Positions 1 to 11,159 of a DNA stretch of 64,000 nt are shown piece by piece. Source of the stretch: Marthasterias glacialis (taxonomy: Eukaryota; Echinodermata; Asteroidea; Forcipulatida; Asteriidae). The notes under the pieces are model-generated. The model saw nothing but the letters and a program-made list of their open reading frames with translations, did no database searches and was not told where the DNA came from. The stretch spans positions 4,801,227-4,865,226 of the forward strand of contig OU452232.1 of NCBI GenBank assembly GCA_911728455.2. The letters run 5' to 3'. A program made the position numbers and the translations under genes. Position 1 is the first letter of the stretch, and each line of letters opens with the position of its first letter.

Positions 1-366
1 ATTGTTCTGACACACACGACTGAACTAACTTTTGTTTTGTTTAGATTTTTTTGTATTTCTGGTGGTGCAAATCCTTTAATTAATTAATTCTTTCCCCTTC
101 AATTGATTTACTTATTTCTTTATCTTTGTAATATTTTTTGTATGTTCTGTTTCCAAAAAAAAAATTGTATGAAATAAATGTTTACTTCAATTGAATTGAA
201 CAATTAAAGGTGGTTTTAGGTACTTGAAAAAAAAAGTACAACCGATGGACATGACGGATTCAAAGTGGTCCCCTTGTCATCGGCCAACCTTGGCCCCAAA
301 TCTGAACCGTAACAATTGAATACAAAATACATACAGAGAATTCCTGACCCATAGCGAAGGATGGGA

Positions 367-501
367 TCAGCCTAGACCATCTTGTCTCCCTCGTATCCGC
401 CGAGCTAACTGGATGTCCTTGGGCATGATCGTAACACGCTTCGCGTGGATGGCGCAGAGGTTGGCATCTTCAAAAAGATGGACTAGGAAGGCTTCCGACG
501 C
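367..501 (-). CDS. CENPA: CENP-A exon 4 (stop exon)
   Basis: The acceptor is CTCCTCAG. It encodes the last 44 residues, from [16 protein letters not shown] to [10 protein letters not shown], then TGA at 369-367. It covers the end of alpha-2, alpha-3 and the C-terminal tail. Confidence 0.94.
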   Translation of the reverse strand, partial: ASEAFLVHLFEDANLCAIHAKRVTIMPKDIQLARRIRGRQDGLG

Positions 502-3500
502 CTGAGGAGAAAAGTTAAAGGTAATGTATATCATTGGATTTTGTAGAAAACCATTTTTTTTTTTATAAACTTGGCAACATTGGTAATAGACCTTATGCGT
601 ATGATGTCACTATGAGCATTTAGTACAGGAATGGGCTGAGGTAAAAAAAGCTACAATGCATGTTTGATGCTGCATTTGACCTCAAAGATGGTGGCTCATG
701 CATAAGGTCTATTGTCAAAGACCAGTATCCGCACTTTATGTGACAGAAAATACACATGAAAAATATCAAACCTGTGAAAGTTCCAGATCAATCAATCATC
801 AGATTCACAAGAAAATAGTGAACAAAAAACCCAAAAATTTCTATATACATGTAAGTTTTTATGTTTTCAAACATTGGACTTTGGACTTGTGAGATAAAAA
901 CTAATAGACCAATTGCGCGACCCACGTCACGTGACCTGTAGTGGGTATTAAATGTAGACAAACACGACGCCCTCCATACGAAAGTGCGGTACGATACATA
1001 TTGCATTTGTTTTTTCGATCAAGGCTTTTCTTTCTCGAAATTTGTGAAAAATATTCCAGAGTTTGTACCAGGTACGATACATATTGCATTTGTTTTTTCG
1101 ATCAAGGCTTTTCTTTCTCGAAATTTGTGAAAAATATTCCAGAGTTTGTACCAGAGACCTTCGAGTGGCTGGAAAAAAGCCATAAGGACAGTTCGGGAAG
1201 TTTTGAAAATTCTACAAGGAACGTATATATATGTTCACGATAGTTGCACAACAGAACGTTAAGGCCAGACGACCCGTGATCACATATTTTTCAACACAAG
1301 AATTTCACAGTTTTGAAGTTGAAATCATCCACAAAAAAAAAGGCTTTCCAAAACTGTGTGATCCAATTTTAATAAAATGGCTTAGTAACTGTGTTATTAT
1401 CTGATTATTACCAAAAGCCGACTGTTGGTGTGACTCTGTCGGCCACAGCATGTATTTGCACGTAGTTTGCCATCATCTCAGATTATGTAGCACCCACTAC
1501 AGGTCACGTGATGACATGTAAACATTGGTCACGCAATCGGTCTTTTATTTTACTCATTTACACATCTTGCCAATGTTGTGCACACCCATTATGCAGTCCA
1601 GTTTTAAGTAAAATAACTAGCATCTCAAAAAGTCTCATGTTGGCTTTGTGCCCTTGGTCATTGCCTTGGTGCCCTTTGAAATGTTTCAGTAGAAAGTTAA
1701 ATTGTCCTCCTATGCGCCATTTATCAATGAAAAAACTGCCTTGCCCTTACAATCAGGCTTTTATAATTAAATAAGTTTCTGGTAATGAAACCAAGGATGC
1801 CTCATAAGTGAACTTAATCACTGTAGCTCTCAAGCCTGAGGAAACCTGTAGATAAGGGTGCTTGCTGTGTGAACCAGAAACACCAGGGTAAACCCCTACT
1901 CTTCCACAATAAGTGTTCGGGGTTCTTTTATGCGCACTACCCATCCTAGCACACAGGACCTACGGCTTAATGTCCCATCCGAAGGACAAAGCAATTATGG
2001 TAAAGTATCTTGCTCAAGGACACAAGTGTCGCGACCAGGATTCGAACCCACACTCTGCTGCCGACAGCACTAGAACTCGAGTCCGGTGATCTAGACCCCT
2101 CGGCCACGAGCCCACGACACTCCATATTTCTTTCTATTAGTCAAATTTTAAATGTTCTGAAGGGTTTTATACTGTACCTCTTGTAGAGCCATAATGGCTG
2201 CTGCTTGCCACATGAGTTGGTGATGAGAAAAAATACCTGCAACTTCTTTCACCTGTGAAGGAGAACGTTTAAAAAAAAGGGGACATGAAGATTAACTTGC
2301 ATACTTAGGAAGCTTTATGAATTCGTTCATTTAAGTGAAAATTCCATACAAATATCTTCAAATGCACATCACATAAACTATACTTCCAACATGCTCAGAG
2401 AGGGCGCATTATGCAGCCGATACAGAAACACCTTCTTTTTTTTTATTTTTTTTTTTATGGAAGTCGCCAGACACACAAGGCCAGTAAAGCCACTCGAGGT
2501 GTGGGCTACAAATCAACTGTTTTTTCCAGGGGCTGTTGCCACCTACTCCTGGGGCTGAAACAGGGTTACCCCCTTTACAGTCCGTAAGGATGTAGGCTTG
2601 GGTATCATCCATCAGAAGCCTGGCTGGTAGAGCAGATAGCTCTACCTCCCCAACTTTTACCTCCCCAACACCGAGGCAAGTCCCTTCTCTTTCACGATAA
2701 ATGCCCATGGTGTCTTATGTCCATTACACAATGCGCAGGACCGACGGTTTTATGTTGAAAGACTACCACATGAAAGTGAAAGACTACCACATGAAAGAGA
2801 AATGCAACATGGCACTAATGGGCTTCCATAGTAGCTGCTTTAGTCTCTGAAGGTAAAACCTTTATTTATAACTTTCCGTTCCGTAAATTTCCGTTTCTGG
2901 CCATGGGGGTGTCCACCTCCTTTGGGTGCCCCATTGCCCAAAACACATTCTCATTAAGAATAAAACAAAAGACAGGCCTTGCGCTTAAGTTTTTCGTAAA
3001 GTAGCCCAAGGGGCTAGTAAACATGGTAAACTGTGCATTTGACTTGCCCCCAGGAAGTATTCCTTGCCCTAATTTTAAACATGTATTGTCATAAATATCT
3101 TCCTGATACTAATGGTAGCAATCACAACCAGTTTATAGCGGTCAAATGAAGTTACACTCACACACTTAAAAATAAACACATTTCTAAAATGTACTATTCA
3201 AAACTGAAAAAGAAAGAAGTATGAGCATTATAAACAAACTAGTTGCACAGTTTTTAGTAGCCCACAGGGCAAGTTGGTGTTTACTAGCCCATAGCAGTTT
3301 TTACTAGACAATGTACCTCGGGCTAGTGTTAAGGGTAACCTCTGAAAGGCCAAAGTTTTAGGATGTTGCGGATGGATTAAGGTTAGAATTAATGTCTTAC
3401 CACTCGTGCAAAAGGTAGTTTTGTCATAAGAAGACTGGTGGATTTCTGGTATCTACGAATCTCTAATAATGCTCTGGTTCCAGGACGAAACCTGCGTTTC

Positions 3501-6500
3501 TTCCGTGAATCTGTACATAAAAATAATCATAGTAAAAACATATAACATTTCTGAACGTTAACCACACACAGGATGCATGCTAAAATGGGAATTTCTAACA
3601 AAAATACTGGAAATGCCTACTTGACTTTCTGGCTTTCAACAGAGATGTCTCTAAATCGATGGATACTGTTGTGTTGTGCAACAACACATACACACATGAG
3701 AGAAAGCCACAGAATTCCCTGTGCAACATAGTACAACACAGATTTAGAACTATTGGATTTTGCTGTGTAGGGCAAGGTAAGGGTTAAGCCCCGCCTACTA
3801 ACGTATTCACCAATCACAGCCTTGACAAAGCCACTGAAAGTCCGACAAAGGTCCAACACGTTAAAAATCCCATCAGAAAAGTAAACAAACCGCCGCCATT
3901 TTTCTGACACACACAACTGTACAAGCTTTTGTTCAGTTTTGTTTTAATTTTTTGTACATGTATTTCTGGGGGTGTAAATCCCACAGCAGTGGTCCCTGTA
4001 CATGCTGTACAGTTGTGTAAAAGAGGTTTAATTACAGTGTTGTTGTCTGCATCGTTTTTTTTTACTCAAAAGGCCACGAAACTAATTCATACGTTCACGA
4101 AAACCATGTGCGTGTGTGTATCCGATACGTGTATGTGGCTGCAAACGAACCACCGCTGCAATCGTGGCAAGAAAGTCACACCATGTGCTGTTGCTAGACA
4201 GTCGCTAAGGTAGGCGGGGCTTGATGGATCGGTCTATCCGAGAAGAGCTGTTTTACACCACCGCAGTAATGGCATCCGCACGCATGCGTGACACGACACG
4301 CGCGTCAGCACGCATATGTACCAATTAGCATGGAGGATTAACAGTGTGTGTGCCTTGTCGAGCGCATACGGCGGCCGTAGTTGTGGTGGTGTAAACACCC
4401 ATGAACAAGCTGCTCGGATTAGTTTACTATAGGAAAGCGTTCAAATGCAGATCTGTGTATCTGTATCATATAGACGGATAGTAGGCAAAACATCCTTATG
4501 GAAACATCACACCAACTTGTGGGAGCCAGTTGCAGCTACTAACCTCGGCAGAAACACCAGGGCGAACCCCTTCTCTTAGCGATAAGTTTTTCTAGGTTCT
4601 TTTACGTGCGTTGATAGATATTGATACAACACACTGGACATACAGCTTTACATCCCATCCGAAGGACGCAGCAATAATGGTTAAGTGTCTTGCTGAAGGA
4701 CACAAGTGTCAGGATCGGGACTCGAACCCACACTTTGCTGATCAGAAACACCAGAGCTTGAGTCTGGTGTTCTTAACCAGTCGGCCACGACACGCCACTG
4801 CGTGCATTTTTACCGTTTTCTCGCAAATGAAGCAACGAAATGAGCTGACATTTTCACAGGTTGGTTTTGTTATTTTGTTTTAAATATCTTGATTTGTGCA
4901 AAGAATGGAAGCACTTACGGTCAGGCCCAATTTCATAGCGCTGCTTAATGGCCGATTTTGTGCTTAACGGGCGTGTTAAACAGATTTTCTATTTCAAAGC
5001 CTCTGTTAAGCATGATTTTTTGCTTAACGCGGTAAGCAACCAAAAAGCAGCCTTAAACGCTCGTTTTTGTGCTTACGCACGTCATGTTGTGTCAAAATGG
5101 CCGCTATAATTTGGAGGAGAGTCACAATATTGTCATGATAATCAATGTCATTATCCTGTTAAAATAATAGACTAGTTTTCTCGAAAGGCATGGCTGGAAA
5201 ATTGACCTGAATTACAGTAAAGACATGAATTTTACAACAGTCATATTTCATACGGTGTGAACGTTTTGCCATGAAGCAAATCAAACTTGGGAAAAATAAC
5301 GTTGTTAACTTTGCAATACTGACTGTAGAATAGAAAGGGAACGGACATCATGACTGACACATTTTTTTGTTATGACTCACCTTGATCTTTAAGATCAATA
5401 AGAATTATGACAAAAGAAATGTCCTTTACTATCCATTCAGAATCACGGCGTCGTTAATGTAAGTTAACTTTATACTAGTCCAGTCCCAGTAGTCTTAAAA
5501 ATGTGTACAGCAACGGTTAAATGAAACATCATCAGCAGCTAGCTATTTTGTTTGTAAGGTACACGTATACTGCACGTAAAAATGTGCACAAACACATTGT
5601 GAAAACTTTTAGTTTTACCAAACATCGATTAAAGATTGTAACAATGTAATACAAAGTTTCATTTAGGCTGAAGGCCTATATCTCTTTATTATATAAACCA
5701 AAGGGGGCGCTTTCTGACGTGACCCAATTCCATCAGAAAACTTTAATATTTCCATCGATAATTTCCTTTTTTGTTGATTTTTTAGCCACCGCTACTCCGT
5801 TGACTTCTTTCAACATTTTGTTAATTTTTTTATCGGAAGCATTTTTTGCTTAAGCAGACGGTACTTTTTTGTTGCGTGCGCAGTTTGTTTACGTGCTTAA
5901 GTTAGCAAAAGCTGGTGAAATACATTTACGCTTAAGCAATTTTTTTTGCTATAGCAAGCAGAAAAATTTGCTTATCATTAAGCAGCTCTATGAAATTGGG
6001 CCCAGTTTACCAAAGTTAGTGTGAACGTTTGTTTGTAGTTTACAAAACAAAAGTCCAGTTTATATACTGTACTTCTTGCTTTGAACATGGATGTTGAAAG
6101 AGTGTTTGATAAATGACGGCGTCTTTTAATAAAAACAGAGCTTTCATCGTGTTTATAGGATTTCAAAGGAACCAGGATACTGCTGTTTGCTGTTATTTTT
6201 TCATAGACCATGATTAGTGACAGTGCAACAACAGAGATTGACGTCCTACTTCTACCACACCAGGTACTCCTAGAACTATGAGGTTCGTTCTGCTATCGTC
6301 TCTACGAACGAGTGACATGTACAAAATCCTATTCGAAACTTTCTGCCCTTCACGTTTACATGGCTACAGTTCTTTTTTGAAATCAGATCTCGCCAAAACT
6401 AGGCTCTATGTGTTCTTTCAACTCTCATCGAGCGTTGCACGGGTCCAGAAAATCCACTCCGCAAACTAAAAGTTGTTAAAAAGTGATAAATTTTCACCGT

Positions 6501-7292
6501 AATTCAGATCCCATTCAAACAGTATTGCAACAAATATGGCGACCGGAGTTGCAAAATTAACTGATATGCTGGTATGCGGTGCGCTGGTCCTATGGGCTGG
6601 TTCCGCATACCAGTTAATTTTGCAACTCCGGTTGCCATATTTGTTGCAATACTGTTTGAATGGGATCTGAGTTACGGTGAGAATTTATCACTTTTTAACA
6701 ACTTTTTTTTTGCAGAGTGGATTTCCTGGACCCGTGCAACGCTCGATGAGAGTTGAAAGAACACATAGATAGACTAGTTTAGAGCCTAGTTTTGGCGAGA
6801 TCTGATTTCAAAAACTAACTGTAGCCATGTAAATGTGAAGGGCAGAAAGTTTCGAAAAGGATTTTGTACATGTCACTCTATGAGGTACGTGGAGACAATA
6901 GCGGAACGAACCTCATAGTTCTAGGAGTACACACCAGGCAGGCTTAGGCTATAAATAGATGCTACTGACAACAGTGAAGGCCCTAATTTTACTGTAAAAA
7001 ATGTAATTTATTAATAAATAATAAGATAGGCCTATGTTTCAATCTGCTGTGTCTGTTTACCTGGCTTCGGAAGCACCACAGCGGGCTGATGCTGCCTCGG
7101 CATCGGTCCACTACCACTTGACGGCAGGCTGGAGGGTTGACTGCCCGGCCCGGGGAACTCAATGGGCCGCGGTGAGGGAGGCCTCGGTCGAGCCGTCTGT
7201 GCCTGGATAGGTTGGCGTCTCTTCGGAGTCAAACCTTTCCTCCTCTTCTTTCCTTTCGCGGGAGATCTGGGCACCTGATTCGTTCTCGCCAT
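367..7292 (-). CDS. CENPA: CENP-A (centromeric histone H3 variant), 4 exons
   Basis: Coding exons are 7292-7061, 3510-3401, 2252-2178 and 501-367. Phases 1, 0, 0 join them into 183 codons plus stop. CENP-A replaces H3 in centromeric nucleosomes and recruits CENP-C and the kinetochore. Residues 1-82 are a basic, Pro/Ser-rich tail; residues 83-177 are the histone fold, with [19 protein letters not shown] at 83-102 and [18 protein letters not shown] at 160-177. Marks separating it from H3: Trp129 where H3 has Phe, Ala152 where H3 has Thr, loop 1 one residue longer than H3, a divergent tail, introns, and a C-terminal GLG like the CENP-C-binding tail of vertebrate CENP-A. The tail starts MARTNQ, close to H3 MARTKQ but lacking Lys4. 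The start codon is the first ATG of the open frame. H3.3 is excluded by the fold changes. Intron 1 (about 3.5 kb) is filled with inverted-repeat elements. Confidence 0.93.
586..712. mobile_element. MITE family I nested in a family F repeat
   Basis: tagaccttatgcgtatgatg and its inverse cataaggtcta bound about 125 bp. The family F sequence cattggta|ttgtcaaag is split by it. A larger copy is at 39462-39634. Confidence 0.78.
903..1549. mobile_element. MITE family C with an internal 82-bp duplication
   Basis: Ends tagaccaattgcgcgaccca and gtcacgcaatcggtct are inverted, each followed by the gtcacgtgacctgtagtggg block. A unit from about 988 to 1070 (tacgatacatattgcattt on) is repeated at 1070-1152. 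It lies in CENP-A intron 3. Confidence 0.8.
1778..2123 (-). mobile_element. tRNA-derived SINE, type 1
   Basis: The minus strand reads gtcgtgg...cgagggg-type Leu-tRNA A box, an accggactcgag core and a B box gtgggttcgaatcc, followed by the type 1 body (cttcggatgggacattaagc). Ends 55 bp below CENP-A exon 3. Confidence 0.85.
2178..2252 (-). CDS. CENPA: CENP-A exon 3
   Basis: The acceptor is TTCACAG and the donor GAG|GTACAG. It encodes 25 residues over alpha-1, loop 1 and the start of alpha-2, including the CENP-A-type Trp in the string [13 protein letters not shown]. Confidence 0.93.
3401..3510 (-). CDS. CENPA: CENP-A exon 2
   Basis: The acceptor TGTACAG follows a T-rich tract and the donor is GTG|GTAAGA. 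It encodes residues 78-114, the alpha-N helix and start of alpha-1, ending LPFARV. Phase 1 in, phase 0 out. Confidence 0.93.
3780..4235 (+). mobile_element. MITE family A copy in CENP-A intron 1
   Basis: Similar over its length to 31165-31619, with a left end trimmed to ttaagccccgcctactaac and an intact right end ggatcggtctat. It abuts a family B element directly. Confidence 0.8.
4236..4430. mobile_element. MITE family B
   Basis: About 195 bp with inverted ends (tttacaccaccgcag ... ttgtggtggtgtaaa, then gctgctcggatta). A second copy is at 37322-37517. Confidence 0.75.
4525..4795 (-). mobile_element. tRNA-derived SINE, type 1
   Basis: B box gtgggttcgagtcc (minus) and head cgtgtcgtggccgactggtt; 3' body truncated. 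CENP-A intron 1. Confidence 0.82.
4924..6003. mobile_element. MITE family D, long copy (1.08 kb)
   Basis: Ends ggcccaatttcatagcgctg and cagctctatgaaattgggcc are inverted. The interior is AT-rich with no long open frame. In CENP-A intron 1. Confidence 0.8.
6265..6929. mobile_element. 665-bp foldback element with 9-bp target duplication
   Basis: The element is an almost continuous inverted repeat. It starts tactcctagaactatgaggt and ends with the reverse complement; arms are about 310 bp with few mismatches and an 8-bp insertion near the centre (about 6580). It is flanked by cacaccagg at 6256-6264 and 6930-6938. It has no coding capacity of its own. It sits in CENP-A intron 1 and shares its termini with the 79-bp element at 41567. 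Confidence 0.92.
7061..7292 (-). CDS. CENPA: CENP-A exon 1
   Basis: Start codon at 7292-7290. It encodes residues 1-77, the N-terminal tail, with basic blocks KGKKRRKG and PKRRQP, one SPAK motif and many Pro/Ser. The donor is CCAG|GTAAAC, phase 1. Confidence 0.9.
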
Positions 7293-7692
7293 GTTCAGAA
7301 ATAGTCTCTATATTACTAGAAAAGTAGTTAATAAGGTAAAACTCATGTCTCTCATTCCATCACGATGATTTTTGGAGATATATTTCAAGTTGTTCCGTAG
7401 AACTGTCGGGTTCGAAATCTGCGCGCTTGCTGAACAGCGCCACAAACGGCTTAATATGGCCATTCTTTTCCCGCGGATTTTTTCTCCCCACATTGGTGGC
7501 GCTCTTTAATATTAACAGCCAAACCAACCAGAATACTTTTTTTTATTTTCAATTGCATTTCAGTCAAATGTCTGCTTATATATCATGTTATAACGTTGTC
7601 TTTTACATTTTTCGACTGTGTAAATTATAGTTTTGAAAATCTGGTACAAATACTTAAGTCTTTTTATTCAATTTTTTTAAATTTTGAACATT

Positions 7693-8010
7693 AGTAATTT
7701 TCAGAGACCATTATTCACATCACTTGTAGTCATGGTTATGTGACCCAACATATAAAATGATGAAACAAACCTGTGAAATTACAAGCTTAAGTGGCCAATG
7801 GAAAAAGGCAAACAAGAAAAGAGTAAAAAACCTGTTATGTGTTTCGAGCTGGCTTTTGGACTTGATTAAATGTCAAAACTAATTGTTTCTCAAAAACATA
7901 TAGCCGTATTACATGCAAAGGGTAAATTTCCACCATAACCATCTTCATACCATACAAGTTATGTACAAATCTGTAAACATTTATATTTTCAATCCTATCA
8001 ATCTTCATCA
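7693..8010 (+). repeat. Dispersed repeat family F, diverged
   Basis: gtgacccaacatataaaatg ... cttcataccatacaagttat; colinear with the other family F copies but more diverged. Lies upstream of CENP-A. Confidence 0.65.
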
Positions 8011-8047
8011 TCATGCTCACCGTCATAATTGGAGGAGCCGGGGAAGT

Positions 8048-8470
8048 GAGGTGGCGTGTCGGGGCTGAGCGGTTGAGAGGGTACCAGACTCAAGCTCTGT
8101 GGTATTTCTGATCAGCAAAGTGTGGGTTCAAGTCCTGGGGTCGATTTCACAAAGCACTAACATTCATCTTAAGTTGAGTTGTCAGTATCACCATAGTGAT
8201 TTGTATTTGTGACATCACACTTTGCTTAGCAACTAAGAGTAATTCGCAGTTAAGATCAATCTTAGCTCTTTGTGAAATCGACCCCTGGTCTTGACACCTG
8301 TGTCCTTGAGCAAGACACTTAACCATTTTTGATTCGTCCTTCAGATGGGACGTAAAGCCGTGTGTTGTATTAAGATCTATTAATGCACGTAAAAGAACCC
8401 AGTGACACTTATCGCTAAGAGAAGGGGTTTGCCCCAGTGTTTTTTGGCTGCAATTGGCCCCCTCATTGAG
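8048..8470 (+). mobile_element. SINE type 1 interrupted by a MITE
   Basis: Head gcgtgtcggggctgagcggt, B box gtgggttcaagtcc, then a 145-bp MITE, then the body ttgagcaagacacttaacca to gagaaggggtttgcc. Confidence 0.85.
8139..8283. mobile_element. MITE nested in a SINE with 5-bp target duplication
   Basis: ggtcgatttcacaaagc ... ctttgtgaaatcgacc, 145 bp, flanked by cctgg at 8134-8138 and 8284-8288. It splits a SINE at 8048-8470 right after the B-box. Confidence 0.88.
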
Positions 8471-8815
8471 ATGCTGAACAGGCTTTGATGAGAACTGTCT
8501 AAGATGTCGATGTATATGTAGAAGGGGAGGGGGAAAGGGAGGCACACGGCCAGGACCTTGGCTTGATTCAGGGAACCAGCTTTCAGCACTGCAGTGCTGG
8601 AGTGCAGTATGAATAAAAGGATTATTTTCTGTTATAAAAATGGCTGAATCTTCAATGGGGAGACTTTTCAGATGAGGGTAATAGTAGACACAACGGACCT
8701 TTTGAACAGTTCCGAGCATGTGTGCACATGCTCAGTACTGCGTGCGTAGTACCGGTACTGAGCATGCGTAATACTGGTGAGACCAGTGAAAAGGGGACCG
8801 TCGAAAAGTCGCCCA

Positions 8816-8955
8816 TTACATCAGTGGCACAGCAAGGATTTTTTCACTAGGGGGGCATGGGGGTACCATGGGGGGGGGGGCACTGGATATTTGTGGGGGG
8901 GGGGAGGCATGTGTCCCCCAGCCCCCCCCCCCCCCCCCCCCTTGGCTACGACACT
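8816..8955. repeat. G-tract and C-tract repeat
   Basis: agcaaggattttttcactag is followed by G runs up to 12 and a C run of about 22. A related sequence with a long G run is at 22312-22620. Run lengths are probably unreliable. Confidence 0.7.
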
Positions 8956-9571
8956 GCATTTCATCTTTTTTACTTCTAAAAATTATTTGTGGGTTGGGGT
9001 TGGGACAATGGGCTTCTGCAACTGAGATTCTGGTATGCAGCAAGTTAATAAGACGGGATTAATGAGAATGCAAACGAGAAACACGTAATGTAGAATAATT
9101 TGTCTTTATTGCAACACGCAGGAAGTGCTTCTTTTCCCTGTATTACTACATGCTTGATTGGCATAACTTTAAAAGATAAAAATGTAATCCTTGATGAGGA
9201 TTTCACAAATTATATATAAAATTAACAATTGCAAAAGTAGCAGCTAGATAAAATAAAACCTAACTATACTTCAAAGATTGATAAAACTTCACTGCCACCT
9301 GTAAAACCCATTGTAACAGTTTTCCTCCAGTTTACAAGACCCCAGTGTACCCATGTAACTTTGTATTTGCAAAAAAAGAGGAAACGATCAAGCACACAAA
9401 ACTTTGTACAGTGTTATTCAGTTTTCTATGGCACTTTTTTCTTTCAAAAAAGAGGAAATCAGCTAATCAGCTGAAAAGTTGCACGCCTGATGTCAGGAAT
9501 CTATAATCTAAAAGCATTTACAGTATCCAGAACAAAAAATTAAGCAAATATAAGAATAAAGTCAACATGGA

Positions 9572-9890
9572 CAACATTGGTAATTGTCAAAGACCAGTAT
9601 TTGCACTTTATGTGACACAACACAGACATGAAATAACAAACCCTGTGAACATTTAAGCTCAATCGGTCATCGGAGTTATGAGAAAATAGTGAGAAAAACT
9701 CTTAAATGTTTTCAACCATCAAATTTTGGACTCGCGAGATCAAGCTAATTCAACTGTTTTACTCACTTCTGCAAAACTATAGCATTTCAGGCAGAAGTAT
9801 TTCAAGGAAAGTTTTTCACCGTGACCATCTTTATACCAAGTTATGCGCAAATCTGTAAACATTTATTTTGGCAACCTTACCAATGTTGTG
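9572..9890 (+). repeat. Dispersed repeat family F
   Basis: Begins acattggtaattgtcaaaga and includes tttataccaagttatg and gtaaacatttatttt. Other copies: 572-895, 7693-8010, 27058-27395 and part at 17688-17800. No terminal inversion seen. Confidence 0.75.
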
Positions 9891-10198
9891 CATACCCAAT
9901 AAAGCCCCAGCTCAACATTGGTAAACTGACTGTAAATGCTTCCATTCTTTGCACAAATCAAGATATTTGTAATAAAACCAACCTGTGAAAATGTCAGCTC
10001 ATTTGATTGTTTCGGTTGAGAGAAAACGGTAAAAATGCATTCAGCAGTTTTGAATGCTTTCCTTTAGAGTTTTCGTCTCACTGAGACAAAAACTAATTTT
10101 GGATCTTATTCCATTTATTATTTAAAACGATAACACTTCAGGCAGAAATATTTCCAGCAAAATTTTCTTCTTCTTACCAATGTTGAGCTGGGGCTTCA
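9891..10198. mobile_element. MITE family E
   Basis: gccccagctcaacattggta and its inverse bound about 308 bp. It abuts or is nested in a family F repeat. A second copy is at 35422-35781. Confidence 0.82.
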
Positions 10199-10440
10199 AG
10201 TGTCGATAAGTACTATTTACACTGAAGAGATTGATTCTAATATTATATACAATTGCTACAAAAATATTTACATGACTCATAACAAAGTTTGCTAAAAGAA
10301 ACAAACAGTTCTTTGTTTAACAAATATAACTTTTGCTTCAATAAATTTCGTCAGTTAGGAGACAGTACCAAGCAATAAACCACAAGGGAAACTGACTGGG
10401 TAAATGTTTAAATCAATTTTGGGGTGAACAAAGAAAAATT

Positions 10441-10515
10441 GACTGGAGTGCGATTTGAACCTGCGACCACCGGTTTAACGTTTACCGATGCTCTACCAAC
10501 TGAGCTATCCAGCCC
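10441..10515 (-). mobile_element. tRNA-like repeat, fourth type
   Basis: The minus strand reads ggctggatagctcagttggt with 7-bp acceptor pairing (ggctgga/tccagtc), but the T stem does not pair, so a functional tRNA is unlikely. A related copy is at 57318-57400. Confidence 0.6.
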
Positions 10516-10685
10516 TAATTGGTCAATATCTTTGTTCAGGGGGGGGGGAGGGTGCCAGTCAAAAGCCATTCAACTGGACACTGCCTCATAGCCAGGGATC
10601 ACATCCTCTTATACGATACAACCATAGAGCTAGCTCTGTAGATATAACCTTGGAGAAAGTATGACACAAATGCAATTAGCTATTG

Positions 10686-10930
10686 TGAGGTATGGCGGAC
10701 ACTATAAAAATAGGAGCACACCGTTTGGTTTTGGTGTGTATAGAAAAATTTACCCAAACCAACTAGTGCCCTAGTAATTTGTCCACCATATCTCAAAATG
10801 CTGGACACATTACAAGCCATTTTGAGATGGTGGACACATTACTTAGGACACTATTTAGTGCGGGTAAATTTGTCTGTATATACGCCCAAACCAAACAGTG
10901 CACTCCTATGGTGGTGTCCGCCATACCTCA
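10686..10930. mobile_element. 245-bp full-length palindrome
   Basis: The ends tgaggtatggcggacac and gtgtccgccatacctca are inverse, and pairing continues to the centre through gtccaccatatctcaaaatg. It is intergenic and no clear target duplication was found. Confidence 0.85.
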
Positions 10931-11159
10931 AAAAGGCTAATGGAACTGCACTCGGACTAGCCCAACATCCAAAGCCATCACTTTCACAAGGTGCCGCTAA
11001 TGGCTCTTTCCAAACCACGGCTTTGGCTTGGGCTCCGGCTTTGGCTTCATCCGTCCTGTACCGAAAGCACACGTTTGAAAAATGGCTGATGGAGGCCAAG
11101 CCACAGCCAAAAAGGGCTTCTGCCAGATCGGCAGTTTTCATACCACAGGCACTTGCAAT

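Noticed and set aside
8147..8719. 190-codon minus-strand open frame
   Set aside because: It runs through the SINE and the nested MITE; no protein family recognised.
8868..8940. G-quadruplex regulatory element
   Set aside because: The G and C runs belong to a dispersed repeat and their lengths may be sequencing-unreliable; no gene nearby is clearly controlled by it.
10441..10515. Functional tRNA gene (minus strand)
   Set aside because: The acceptor stem pairs but the T stem does not; a similar sequence at 57318 indicates a dispersed tRNA-derived repeat.
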